A stretch of 64,000 bases of DNA from Bacillota bacterium. GTDB taxonomy: Bacteria; Bacillota; Bacilli; Bacillales; Cytobacillaceae. The stretch spans positions 1 to 64,000 of the forward strand of contig JAUZPL010000002.1 of NCBI GenBank assembly GCA_030705955.1, written 5' to 3'. Below the pieces are notes generated by a model. That model made no database searches, was not told the DNA's origin, and saw only the letters and a program-made list of their open reading frames with translations. Each line of letters starts with the position of its first letter. Position 1 is the stretch's first letter. Of the stretch, positions 51,162 through 61,338 are shown one piece after another. Both the position numbers and the translations under genes were made by a program.

Positions 51162-52318
51162 AAGTATTAATGTTCGCTCATGGTGGCAGTTTAAATAGGG
51201 GTTGTGAGGCGATCGTTCGTTCATCTACTAAATTAATTAAGGAAAAGGTAGAAGCAGCACAGGTATATCTAGTATCAGGAAAACCAGAAACGGATCATAT
51301 TATTCCAAAATTAGATAAAATAATAGACGGATCGGATTCTAAGATCAAAAGATATACATTTGACTGGTTTGTAGCCTCTCTTAAAGTAAAGCTTTTTGAT
51401 GATGAATCATATGCACTGCAGAAAATTCATCAAAAAATTATCAAAGAGATTAAAGAGGCAGACATTTGTTTATCTATTGGTGGAGATAATTATTGTTATG
51501 GGGAACAGCCTGGTTGGTACGAGGTTGATAGACAGGTCAAAAGGCAAGGGAAAAAGCTTGTTTTATGGGGATGTTCAGTTGGGGAGGAAGATTTATCAGA
51601 GAGAAAACTAGGAGATCTTCAATTATTTGATTTAATCCTGGCTCGCGAAACCTTAACCTATCATTTGTTGAAGGAAAAAGGCTTAAAGAACGTTTATTTA
51701 GTTGCTGATCCTGCATTTACTATGGAAAAGGAAGAGCTAGATTTGCCTAAAGGCTGGAAAGAAGGAAACACAATTGGACTGAATTTTAGTCCTCTTGTTT
51801 TGCAGAGAAATAAAAAGTCCCAAGAGGCAGTACGGGAATTAATATACCATATATTAACTACTACTGATATGACCATTGCACTTACTCCCCATGTTATTGA
51901 TAAAGGTAATAATGATTATGATGTTTTAAATAAATTTTATAAAGAATATATGGAAACGGGAAGGGTTCTCATCTTACCAGATCATCTAAATGCTACTCAA
52001 TACAAGGGCTATATTGGTAGGATGAGATTTTTTATTGGTGCAAGAACACATGCAACGATTGCAGCTTATTCCAATTGTGTTCCGACCATGGTATTAGGGT
52101 ATAGTGTGAAATCTAAGGGAATCTCAAAGGATATTTTTGGAGAAGAGAAATTAGTCCTAGGAATAGATGAAATTTCCGATAGTGCCAAATTGAAGAGTTA
52201 CTTTGACCAAATGTTAAGGGAAGAAAAGGAATTAAGAGAAAACCTTCAAAAATCAATTCCACAAATTAAAAAAATGTCCTATAAAGCTATTGATTATTTA
52301 TATGCTTTAGTCCATTAA
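51158..52318 (+). CDS. Polysaccharide pyruvyl transferase family protein
   Basis: A 386-residue member of the pyruvyltransferase family (EpsI/EpsO/CsaB group), which transfers pyruvate from PEP to a sugar as a ketal and gives the polymer negative charge. Recognisable: SLNRGCEAIVRSS (about 11-23), ICLSIGGDNYCYG (about 103-115), GCSVGEED, LILARETLTYHLLKEKGLKN, VADPAFTM and IGARTHATIAAYS (about 291-303). ATGA overlap with the GT2. Confidence 0.9.
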   Translation: MKVLMFAHGGSLNRGCEAIVRSSTKLIKEKVEAAQVYLVSGKPETDHIIPKLDKIIDGSDSKIKRYTFDWFVASLKVKLFDDESYALQKIHQKIIKEIKEADICLSIGGDNYCYGEQPGWYEVDRQVKRQGKKLVLWGCSVGEEDLSERKLGDLQLFDLILARETLTYHLLKEKGLKNVYLVADPAFTMEKEELDLPKGWKEGNTIGLNFSPLVLQRNKKSQEAVRELIYHILTTTDMTIALTPHVIDKGNNDYDVLNKFYKEYMETGRVLILPDHLNATQYKGYIGRMRFFIGARTHATIAAYSNCVPTMVLGYSVKSKGISKDIFGEEKLVLGIDEISDSAKLKSYFDQMLREEKELRENLQKSIPQIKKMSYKAIDYLYALVH

Positions 52319-52330
52319 ATGAGGGATATT

Positions 52331-53530
52331 ATGGAGAAAAAAAACGTACTATTTGTCATTCCAAGCTTATCTGCAGGCGGTGGTGAAAAAAGTCTTATTA
52401 ACCTATTAACTCAAATTGATTATGAAAAATACAATATTGATCTTTTTCTATTTAATCATGAAGGGTTATTTATGAATTTTATCCCTAAGGAAGTTCAGGT
52501 TTTACCACTTCCAGATATATTTAAATTATTTTCTTTGCCTTTTTTTAAATCAATAAAGGAGCTCGTGTTTATAGGGGAAATATCAGTTGCATATAATCGA
52601 TTGGTTTTTTTAGTTAAAAATAAAAGCTTAAAAAATGTATCAACAAGGGAGCAATACACCTGGAAAAATGTATCGAAATCTTTAAGTCCACTTGAAAAAA
52701 AATACGATGCTGCAATTGGATTTTTAGAGAAAACATCAACCTATTTCTGTGTTGATAAAGTTTTAGCAAAGAAAAAGTTAGGATGGATACATATAGATTA
52801 TGATCAATTAGGGATGGACCCAGTTTTCGATATACCCTATTTTGAAAAGCTAGATCAGATTGTGACCGTTTCAGAAGAGTGTGCCAATATTTTTAAGAAT
52901 AGATTCCCAACACAAAAAAATAAGGTGAAGGTTATCTATAATGTTATTTCTCCTACGATCATTACTAGAATGGCAAACCAGGTGCAAACGGATGTCTATA
53001 ATAGAAAGGAAAATGAAATCATTATTCTTTCCATTGGAAGGCTTCATTATCAAAAGGGGTTTGAAATTGCAATTGAATCATGTAAAAAGCTGCTAGATAA
53101 GGGATACAAAGTGAAATGGAATATTATTGGAGAGGGAGGAGAAAGAGAGACATTAACTAAACTTATTAAAGAGTATGGTCTAGAGGATTTTTTCAACCTA
53201 CTTGGTTTAAAATCAAATCCTTTTCCTTATATAAAACAGGCAGATTTTTATGTGCAAACCTCAAGATTTGAAGGAAAGTCCATTGCAATTGATGAAGCAA
53301 AAATTTTAAATAAACCTATTATTACAACAAATTATAGTACAGCAAAGGATCAAATTCATCATGGTGAAAATGGGTTAATTGCAGAAATGAATGCTGATTC
53401 TGTTGCAGAAAAAATTGAATGGCTCATTAAAGACATAAACTTAAGAAATAAGTTCGAAATGAACTTAGCCAAACTAAATCTTGGGACAGAAGGGGAAATA
53501 AACAAATTGTATAAAATTTTAAGTGGGTGA
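52331..53530 (+). CDS. GT4 glycosyltransferase, paralogue 2 of 3
   Basis: A 399-residue GT-B enzyme with SAGGGEKSLINLLTQIDYEKYN, YDAAIGFLEKTS, LGWIHIDYDQLGMDP, SIGRLHYQKGFEIAIE and QTSRFEGKSIAIDEAKIL (about 309-326). ATG 52331 is chosen with GAGGG 6 nt upstream rather than ATG 52319. The next gene is its closest relative, so the pair probably arose by tandem duplication. Confidence 0.88.
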   Translation: MEKKNVLFVIPSLSAGGGEKSLINLLTQIDYEKYNIDLFLFNHEGLFMNFIPKEVQVLPLPDIFKLFSLPFFKSIKELVFIGEISVAYNRLVFLVKNKSLKNVSTREQYTWKNVSKSLSPLEKKYDAAIGFLEKTSTYFCVDKVLAKKKLGWIHIDYDQLGMDPVFDIPYFEKLDQIVTVSEECANIFKNRFPTQKNKVKVIYNVISPTIITRMANQVQTDVYNRKENEIIILSIGRLHYQKGFEIAIESCKKLLDKGYKVKWNIIGEGGERETLTKLIKEYGLEDFFNLLGLKSNPFPYIKQADFYVQTSRFEGKSIAIDEAKILNKPIITTNYSTAKDQIHHGENGLIAEMNADSVAEKIEWLIKDINLRNKFEMNLAKLNLGTEGEINKLYKILSG

Positions 53531-53534
53531 GGAT

Positions 53535-54716
53535 TTGAAGAAAAGTATTTTATTCATAATCAATAAATTAGTATGCGGCGGGGCAGAAAAATCACTCATA
53601 TCCTTATTAGAAACAATTGATTACACAAAATATGATGTAGATTTATTTTTATTTAAACATGAAGGATTATTTTTAAGTAAAGTCCCTAAAGGAGTCAAGT
53701 TAATAGAAGAACCTGTTGAATATAGGTATTTTGATATGCCAATTAAAACAGCGATTATTAATTCAGTAAAAAAGGGAAGAGTAGACATTGTTTTTTTGAG
53801 AATGTTGGCAGGTTATATATTTAAAAGAGAAAAGAATAAGGCAAGATGTGAACAAAGGGTTTGGAAGTATTTATCAAAATCTATTAAAAAGCTGAATAAA
53901 AAGTACGATGTTGCAATCGGATTCCTTGAAAAGAATCCGATTTATTTTTGTATAGAAAAGGTTGATGCAGAAACGAAAATCGGATTTATTCATTCGGATT
54001 ATGACAAGCTTGGAATGGACCCTAAAATAGATAAAAAGTATTTTAATCAATTAGATAAATTGATAACAGTATCGGTAGAAAGCGCAAAAATTCTGAAACG
54101 GAATTTTCCAAATATCTCTGACAAAATAAAGGTGATGCATAATATTGTATCTCCTGCTGCCATTAGAAAATTATCTTTGGATAAGGGTGGAATCAGGTAT
54201 AAAGGAATAACCATTTCCTCTGTTGGAAGACTGGATTATGTTAAGGGCTATGATATGGCCATTGAAGCCTGCGAACTGCTCATTAAAAACGGATTTGATA
54301 TTAAATGGTATGTTGTCGGTGAAGGGGAAGAAAGAAAAAAAATAGAACAAATGATAAAAGAAAAAAATCTTTTTACTCATTTTATTTTATTAGGTGTTAA
54401 AGAAAATCCTTATCCCTACATAAGGGAAGCAGATATTTATGTTCATCCATCAAGATTTGAGGGAAAATCAATGGCTATAGATGAAGCGAAAATATTACAA
54501 AAGCCTATCGTGGTAACAAGGTTTAACACAGCTAAAGATCAGATAAGCCATCAGGTAAACGGAATCGTGGTTGATATGAATGCAAAATCAATATATGAAG
54601 GAATTAAAAGTCTAATTGAAAATCACGAGTTGAGAAACAAGCTTATCAATCATTTAATGATTGAACAATTGGGCACTGAGTCTGAAGTTAAGAAGCTTTA
54701 TGCATATATTAGCTAG
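53535..54716 (+). CDS. GT4 glycosyltransferase, paralogue 3 of 3
   Basis: A 393-residue GT-B enzyme paralogous to its upstream neighbour: LVCGGAEKSLISLLETIDYTKYD, YDVAIGFLEKNPIYF, IGFIHSDYDKLGMDP, SVGRLDYVKGYDMAIEAC, HPSRFEGKSMAIDEAKILQKP. Start is uncertain: TTG 53535 fits the family start (KKSILFII) but its GAGGA is close; GTG 53523 overlaps the previous stop and has no site. Confidence 0.85.
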   Translation: MKKSILFIINKLVCGGAEKSLISLLETIDYTKYDVDLFLFKHEGLFLSKVPKGVKLIEEPVEYRYFDMPIKTAIINSVKKGRVDIVFLRMLAGYIFKREKNKARCEQRVWKYLSKSIKKLNKKYDVAIGFLEKNPIYFCIEKVDAETKIGFIHSDYDKLGMDPKIDKKYFNQLDKLITVSVESAKILKRNFPNISDKIKVMHNIVSPAAIRKLSLDKGGIRYKGITISSVGRLDYVKGYDMAIEACELLIKNGFDIKWYVVGEGEERKKIEQMIKEKNLFTHFILLGVKENPYPYIREADIYVHPSRFEGKSMAIDEAKILQKPIVVTRFNTAKDQISHQVNGIVVDMNAKSIYEGIKSLIENHELRNKLINHLMIEQLGTESEVKKLYAYIS

Positions 54717-54736
54717 AAGAGAAGGGATTACAAAAA

Positions 54737-55954
54737 ATGATAGCCAAGATTTTTATTGGATCCATACTTTGTTTAATAGCTTTAGTGATGGTAATAGATT
54801 TTATTCCGCTATTTAAGGATTGGATAAATAGAATAAAGATTGGCAGATATTTAGATGTAGAAGAGTGGAGTCAATCAATCGTGAAAACAGGAGTAGAATG
54901 GCTGAAAAAAACGCCTTTAATAAAGGTGACTGATAATACCAGACTTATCATGGTTGATATGTTACGAGGAAACTATAAAAGCAATGCAATTCAGTCCTGG
55001 CAAGAAGCGGCGCTCATTTTGGGTCTTTCAGAATATATGAAAATTCATACTAGCAAACAAATAAGAAATCAAATTGTAAATTATATTGAATACCAATTTG
55101 ATTATTCAGGTCAATGGATAACAAAACCAAAGAATGTAGATGCAGCGCTACTCTCCTATGCAATCATGAAATCGGATTGCGTGGATATTCAAAAATATAA
55201 AAGAGCATTTGATTTTACATGGGATCTTATTAAGGAGCATATCGGGGAGGATGGCTGTGTTGCATATAGAAATGGGATGAAAAGTTACCGGTATGTAGAT
55301 ACGATTGGTTTTATTTGCCCATTTTTAATTGCTTATGGATTAAGGTTTAACAAAAAAGAATGTATTGAATTAGCAATTAAACAAATTAAGCAATTTGAGC
55401 AATCAGGTATGCATGAAATAGAGCAAATGTGGGTACCTTACCATGCTTATAAAATAGAAAATCATATTCCTTTAGGCTTATATGGTTGGGGCAGGGGATT
55501 AGCTTGGTTTTCTATAGGGGTTATGGATTCATGGAAAGAACTTCCTCCCCACCATAAATATAAAAAAACGTTGGAGGAAAGTGTAAAGAAACTTGCAAAA
55601 TCAATTCTCATTTTTCAACAGGACAATGGAAACTGGAACTGGACAATAGGAAGGGATGAGTGCAGACCCGATTCATCTACGACGGCAGTATTGGGATGGT
55701 TCATGGTGAATGCCTCAACAATAAAGGATATCTCGAAAGAGTGTGAAGCATGTTCTGAAAAAGCCTTAAATTATTTAATGACTGTGACTAGAAGAGATGG
55801 GGCAGTTGACTTTTCACAAGGAGATACAAAAGATATAGGAGTTTATTCAATGACATTTAGTATTCTCCCTTTCACACAGGGATTTAGTATTAGAGCAATA
55901 AGTTCATATAAAAATCAAGGGCTGGTAAAGAATAATGTTAAAAAAAGCAGTTAA
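54737..55954 (+). CDS. Membrane-anchored GH88/GH105-like glycoside hydrolase
   Basis: A 405-residue protein with an N-terminal TM anchor (about 3-25) and an alpha/alpha-barrel body. GLYGWGRGLAWFSIGVMDSW (about 252-271) resembles the WGRG motif of unsaturated uronyl hydrolases, and YRYVDTIGFICPFLIAYG (about 187-204) matches the catalytic-Asp segment with downstream PFL. Others are DAALLSYAIMK and DSSTTAVLGWFMV. It might trim or remodel the exported polymer outside the cell. Family assignment is from motif recognition only. AAGGGA lies before ATG 54737. Confidence 0.65.
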   Translation: MIAKIFIGSILCLIALVMVIDFIPLFKDWINRIKIGRYLDVEEWSQSIVKTGVEWLKKTPLIKVTDNTRLIMVDMLRGNYKSNAIQSWQEAALILGLSEYMKIHTSKQIRNQIVNYIEYQFDYSGQWITKPKNVDAALLSYAIMKSDCVDIQKYKRAFDFTWDLIKEHIGEDGCVAYRNGMKSYRYVDTIGFICPFLIAYGLRFNKKECIELAIKQIKQFEQSGMHEIEQMWVPYHAYKIENHIPLGLYGWGRGLAWFSIGVMDSWKELPPHHKYKKTLEESVKKLAKSILIFQQDNGNWNWTIGRDECRPDSSTTAVLGWFMVNASTIKDISKECEACSEKALNYLMTVTRRDGAVDFSQGDTKDIGVYSMTFSILPFTQGFSIRAISSYKNQGLVKNNVKKSS

Positions 55955-56495
55955 TTTTCTTAGGGCTCGAATTAGAAAAATAATTTTGGAAGAGGTATGG
56001 ATAGAAGATTATATCAAAATGGGAATGAGAATGGGACAAAATGTTTCCATACAGCCTGGAGTGGTCATTGATTATTCTCATTGTTGGTTAATTGAGATAG
56101 GAAATAATGTTACCATAGCACCTCAAGTCTATTTGCTGGCACATGATGCTAGTACAAAAAAAATAAATAATTATACAAAGTTAGGTAGCATTACCATAGA
56201 GGACAATGTATTTATTGGAGCTAGAGCAATGATTATGCCAGGGGTTACGATTGGAGAAAACTCAATTGTTGCAGCTGGAAGTATTGTAACAAAGTCCATT
56301 TCAAAGAATAGTATTGCAGCCGGAAATCCAGCAAAAATTATATCATCATTAGATCGCTTTATTGAAAAAAGTAATGAGTATAGAAAAACAGCAAAATTTT
56401 ATGACAGTAGGTATACAATTGTCGGGAAAATTTCAAAAGAAAGAAAAGTAGAAATGTATGAGGAACTTTTGAATCATGTAGGTTTTGTTGAATAA
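55935..56495 (+). CDS. Maltose/galactoside O-acetyltransferase-like protein
   Basis: A 186-residue hexapeptide-repeat acetyltransferase: MGQNVSIQPGVVIDYSHCWLIEIGNNVTIAPQVYLLAHDAS (catalytic His in LLAHDAS, about 69-75), SITIEDNVFIGARAMIMPGVTIGENSIVAAGSIVTKSI and AAGNPAKII (about 132-140). Overlaps the hydrolase-like gene by 20 bp. Second O-acetylation enzyme of the operon. Confidence 0.9.
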   Translation: MLKKAVNFLRARIRKIILEEVWIEDYIKMGMRMGQNVSIQPGVVIDYSHCWLIEIGNNVTIAPQVYLLAHDASTKKINNYTKLGSITIEDNVFIGARAMIMPGVTIGENSIVAAGSIVTKSISKNSIAAGNPAKIISSLDRFIEKSNEYRKTAKFYDSRYTIVGKISKERKVEMYEELLNHVGFVE

Positions 56496-56587
56496 GGTGT
56501 GACTTGCTTTTTTTGTGTGGTTAAAATGATAGATGGAAAGAATTCATATGAAAATACTTTTTGCCAAAATGTAACGAAGGAGATTTC

Positions 56588-58141
56588 ATGAGAGTAAAAA
56601 GTTCTTTAATCAATATATCTGTCGGTTTAGGTAATCAAGTCATTATTACCTCATTAAGCTTTGTATCCAGAACCATTTTTATCAAGGCATTAGGAGTAGA
56701 ATATTTAGGGATAAATGGATTATTTACAAATATTTTAGCGATGCTTTCTCTGGCTGAAGCTGGCATTGGCTCCAGCATCATGTACAGCCTTTATAAGCCA
56801 GTAGCTGAAAATGATCAGGAAAAAGTAAATGTCCTAATGAATTTATATAAAAAGGCTTATATGGTTATTGCATTAATTGTCTTATTGCTTGGATTAGCTC
56901 TTTTACCTTTTCTTAATTTTTTTGTAAAAAATACGCATGTAGAGAATATCCATTTCATCTATTTTATTTTTTTACTTAATACCGTTGCTCCTTATTTATA
57001 TGTACACAAAAGTTCATTTTTAAATGTTTGTCAAAAAAGCTATATTGTAACTGGATTGTATTCCATTTCATCTATCATTTCAGTGTGCTTAAAAATTGGA
57101 ATCTTATATTTTACGAAAAATTATATACTATACCTGGCAATTGATTTTACGATTACCATTATAAATTCAATTATTTTATCCATTATTGCAAATAGGAAAT
57201 ATAACTTTTTAAGAAATAAAATATCTAATACGTTAGATAGTGAAACAACAAAAAACGTCGTTAAAAATATTAAAGCCATTATTTTGCAAAACATAGGAAA
57301 TTATCTTGTGTTTGGGACTGACAATATCATTATTTCCTCTTTCGTTAGTGTTATAGCAGTCGGTTTATATTCAAATTATAATATGTTAATAGAAATCTGC
57401 AGAACATTTATCAATCAAATTTTTAATAATATTTACCATAGTGTCGGAAACTTAATTGCAAAGGAAAGTAATGATAAGGTTTTCCAAATTTATAAAGTAT
57501 ATCAGTTTCTTAATTTTTGGATTTATTCCTTTTTTACTATATTTTTATTAGTCATTATCCAGCCTTTTATTACAATGTGGCTTGGGCCAAAGTTTATAAT
57601 GGGAAAATATGTTTTATTGATTTTAATTATCTGTTTTTATGAACGAGGAATGAGAAATTCAATTACTACGGTAAAAACGACATCTGGAATTTTTCATGAG
57701 GATCGATATGTTCCCTTGTTCCAGGCGATTATAAATTTATTCTTTTCTATATTTCTAGTGAAATATATTGGTATTGCAGGTGTTTTCCTTGGAACGCTCA
57801 TTAGTGCTTTGGCTGTTCCGTTTTGGACAACACCTTATTTTGTTTATAGGAAGGTTTTCCACAAACCATTAATAAGTTACTTTTTAAACTATACATTTTA
57901 TTTACTAGTAGGCTTTTGCACCTATTTAGTAACGGACTATCTATGCTTATTTTTTCCTTCAAATGATTTAGTCAATCTATTTGCCATTGTTGGTGTTAGT
58001 ATCGTTGTTCCTAATACAGTTTATATGATTCTTTTTTATAAAACGGATGAATTTAAATATTTAATCTCCATAATAAATGGTGTGAAGAAAAAGGTGTTAG
58101 AACGGGCTTTTATGAACAGTAAGGCAACTTCAAGAATGTAG
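56588..58141 (+). CDS. Wzx-type oligosaccharide flippase
   Basis: A 517-residue MOP/PST-superfamily membrane protein with about 12-14 TM helices. The start INISVGLGNQVIITSLSFVSRTIFIKALGVEYLGINGLFTNIL (split) is typical of Wzx, and SLAEAGIGSSIMYSLYKP (about 57-74) is the conserved cytoplasmic loop. It would move lipid-linked repeat units outward for the EpsG-like polymerase. ATG 56588 with AAGGAGA. Confidence 0.9.
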   Translation: MRVKSSLINISVGLGNQVIITSLSFVSRTIFIKALGVEYLGINGLFTNILAMLSLAEAGIGSSIMYSLYKPVAENDQEKVNVLMNLYKKAYMVIALIVLLLGLALLPFLNFFVKNTHVENIHFIYFIFLLNTVAPYLYVHKSSFLNVCQKSYIVTGLYSISSIISVCLKIGILYFTKNYILYLAIDFTITIINSIILSIIANRKYNFLRNKISNTLDSETTKNVVKNIKAIILQNIGNYLVFGTDNIIISSFVSVIAVGLYSNYNMLIEICRTFINQIFNNIYHSVGNLIAKESNDKVFQIYKVYQFLNFWIYSFFTIFLLVIIQPFITMWLGPKFIMGKYVLLILIICFYERGMRNSITTVKTTSGIFHEDRYVPLFQAIINLFFSIFLVKYIGIAGVFLGTLISALAVPFWTTPYFVYRKVFHKPLISYFLNYTFYLLVGFCTYLVTDYLCLFFPSNDLVNLFAIVGVSIVVPNTVYMILFYKTDEFKYLISIINGVKKKVLERAFMNSKATSRM

Positions 58142-58254
58142 AATGACTTTTTTCTTCAAAATACCCTTTTTTCAAACACACCAAGTTATGTAACTAAACA
58201 ACCTTATGGTTGATTTCATAAGATGTAAAGAGTTCGGAAAGGGGTTTTTAGAAT

Positions 58255-60677
58255 ATGATTGTGGTTAATGCAAATATTGGGGATTTTAATAATGTATATT
58301 TGGCAAAGAATGCTCCAACAAATAATGATGTACTAACATATGATAGTACCCAATCAAATGGGTGGCTAAACAGCCTCCTGTACAGCAAGCAGGAAATGGT
58401 TCAAGTTCGTACGTCATTGAGCTGCAAAGGTGGGGGATTAAAAGTGATGGCACTGAGGCTTATGCAACAACGAAGGGTATAAATGATGCCATTACTTAGG
58501 CGAAAGCTCAAGGTTATACTCATATTAAATTACCTGATGGACATTATAAGCTGAAAATTGACAGCTCAACTTTTTCTTGTATAGTACTGAAAACGGATAT
58601 CCAGTTTGAGATGTCAAACGGATGTATTTTGGAAATGGAGGCTAATTCATCCCCCTACTATCGATTTTTTGAAGTAACTGGTGTACAAAACGTAAAGATA
58701 TCAGGTGGGAAATTAATTGGAGATAAACAAGTTCATATATATGAATTAAAGATTAAGTTTGTTAGGGGTGGCGTAAATTCGGATGGATCACTAAAGGATA
58801 ATCCTAATTTTATTCACAGTGAAATTTTGGATAGATATCAGAACCCCGGGTTATTAAGGGAGTTTAGATTATGGGCAATCGATGGAATCAAAGCTACAAA
58901 CTATAGTTTTTATCAATATAAAGACATGGTTTCAAGTACTACCTTGGTTGGTTCCCGAAATAATGGAGGGTTTGCTCCTACAAATCCAACAGGGCGCGGA
59001 TGGTTTGGCCCAATAGATGCTGTCAATAAAATGATTTTCGTTATTGATATATCATCCTCCCCATTAACAGATACACAAATTGGACAAATTGCGGCAAAGG
59101 TGGATACATCTAAGTTTACCCATGAATGGGGTCAAGGAATTGAAATAAAAGGATCAACTCAGGTTATGATTCAAAATGTAGAAATTATGAATTGTACAGG
59201 AGACGCTATATCTACTAGCTGGCTCGAATACAAGCAAAATCCGAATGATTATACACAGGAACAAATGGGATTGAAAATATATATAAAAGATTGCAACCTT
59301 CATCATTGTCGAAGACAAGGTATTTCACTTTGTGGTTCTAATGATATATATGTAGAAAACAACAAAATCGACCATATTGGCTTTGCAGATGATGGAATAA
59401 CTGTTGATGGAACAGCTCCTATGTTTGGCATTGATATTGAGTCAATATGGTCTGAAACCAATATTCCAACATGGCGGCCAGAGCTTGATCAAAAGGGATT
59501 TGAACTTAATACAAGAATCCATATTTATCGTAATTATATTTATAACAATGCACGGGGGCACATTGTAAATGCAGATGGGATAAATGTATTGATTGAGAAA
59601 AATACATTTGAAGGCTGGAATGTCGGAGGAATTAGTTCCTATCCAAATAATATGTATATTCAATATATAAATAATACTTTTATTGGATGTGAATTAGTAG
59701 TACAAGGAGATAATGTCGTAAATGGAGCTAATTTAAATATAGGGAATATTAAATTGTTTAATATAAAAGGGGGCATTGTTGAAAATTGCAAGATTAAAGA
59801 TGTGATGTTTTACGGCTCAAGCACATATGGATATTTTGGCAGTCCACAATCTGTAGACGTCTCTTCAGGGATCTTTACTTTTAGTTCACCACATGGAATG
59901 GGAAATGGGGCAAAAGTTGTTTTTGAGCAGTGGTTGGGAAAAGTTCCATCAGGAATTAACCCAGATAAACTGTATTATACGGTAAATGTTACTTCTACAA
60001 GTTTTCAGGTTGCTGAAACAAAGGATGGTACTCCAGTAAAGATAACAGATACGGGTACTCTTGGTTTTAATGTTAGCAGGTATGATTATGGGAGATGCTA
60101 TATCTCAAATATAATTGTTGAAAGGGATTGGAGAGACGATAATTCATTAACTCCAAATGTAAATCTTATTTTGACAGGCGGAGTGTTAAAAAATATTACA
60201 GTAAAAAACTATGAAGTAAATATTATTGCTCCCAAAAGCTATGTGGGCAGCCCAATAACAGTAGAAGGGTTAACTATTATAGAAGGAGGAGCAGGGTTAG
60301 ATGCTTGTAACCTTAGTAACGGAAAATTTATTAGGGTTAAAAAAGGGATTATGGGTGGGGATGTAACATTTAGCTCTTCTGCTCAGAATATAAGAAAAAT
60401 CGTTGCTAATAGTTGTTTATTTCAAAATGTGGGTGTAAATGTGGGGAATATACTTTTGAACTCAAGCACATTTTTAAATTCCTATATACAAAAGCCATCA
60501 TACCTTGATTCATTAAATTCCACTATTTCAAATTGCTCATTAGAGAATACAAAATTAAATTTACACTGGCTAGCCACCAGTAATAGCATGGTTATTGCAA
60601 GATGTACGTTTGATAATGTTTCAATGGATGTAAATTCAAATACAAAAATGATTGAAAATGTAAGTCTTAATTTATAA
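58255..60677 (+). pseudogene. Pectate-lyase-fold (right-handed beta-helix) protein, disrupted
   Basis: The gene opens at ATG 58255 but needs one extra A in the AAA at 58368-58370 to continue into PPVQQAGNGSSSYVIELQRWG then KSDGTEAYATTKGINDAIT. It next meets TAG at 58497-58499 where relatives carry Trp (ITWAKAQGY). After that the frame is open to 60677: residues NVEIMNCTGDAISTSW, IYVENNKIDHIG and IEKNTFEGWNVGG show parallel beta-helix turns. The N-terminal block is the phage-tailspike/pectate lyase superfamily start. An intact copy would be a surface polysaccharide-binding or -cleaving protein of about 805 residues. Two lesions make loss of function likely. Confidence 0.85.
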
Positions 60678-61141
60678 AGGATTTTAAACTACTCTCATGT
60701 CTGCCCTGCCAACCAGCAACTTCATTTTTTGCTATTTCAATATTATTAAACATAAAAACAGGATTTGTTTCCTTTAAAACTCCAAAATCTTTATGTGTAA
60801 TAGCAATGGTAAAAGGCGTTAAGGCGTATTCTTTCTGCAGTAAAACCCCGGCATGATCCTTCTTGAAAATTACTGCATGCTCTTGTCGATTATTTACTTT
60901 AAAGCAAAATATATAGGCATCTAATTCGTGGTTATATAACCAAGCATAATTATAGCTCTTCACTTGAACCGAATTTAAATAACTAAAATCCAGTATACAT
61001 AGAAGAAGTCAATTCTCACCATCTGGTCGATTCTCCCATCCGGTATTCTATGGATAATACCCTGTTTTAACTTGTGTACGTAATACTCTTTTCCACATTT
61101 CCTTATTTTAAAGAATTCAAATCAATTTTAACTTCTAGCCA
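60667..61141 (-). pseudogene. Decayed unknown gene on the minus strand
   Basis: On minus, coding-like segments appear in successive frames: WLEVKIDLNSLK, then KIRKCGKEYYVHKLKQG followed by IIHRIPDGRIDQMVRIDF, then YLNSVQVKSYNYAWLYNHE running to the stop at 60667 (end SSLKSFIN). Joining them needs frameshifts near 61110 and 61000. The last 98 residues form an open frame from GTG 60963, but that codon has no ribosome binding site. I do not recognise the family. It overlaps the end of the beta-helix pseudogene by 11 bp. Confidence 0.5.
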
Positions 61142-61206
61142 GGTTTATATCTAAATAGGCCTTTATACTAATAAAATTTCATCTTATATTTCAAAATTCT
61201 GAACAA

Positions 61207-61227
61207 GTTCTTAATATTTTAAAGAAC
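61207..61227. promoter_or_regulatory. Expanded SinR-type half-site pair upstream of the second peptide operon
   Basis: GTTCTTA and TAAAGAAC arms face each other with a wider gap (21 bp overall instead of 16). It may be a weaker or single-arm site. Confidence 0.4.
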
Positions 61228-61235
61228 ATTAAAAA

Positions 61236-61263
61236 TTAGAAGGTGGTAAACCTTCTTTTTTGG
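61236..61263 (+). terminator. Intrinsic terminator upstream of the second peptide operon
   Basis: AGAAGG and CCTTCT pair around TGGTAAA and are followed by TTTTT. It would end transcription from the eps side or a short leader. The stretch 61142-61206 shows nothing else recognisable. Confidence 0.7.
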
Positions 61264-61338
61264 CTGGGATTAAGGATGGAAATCTTAGAATAATAGATAG
61301 ATTATCTCCTAATAGCATTAAAAATTTGTCGAAAATAT

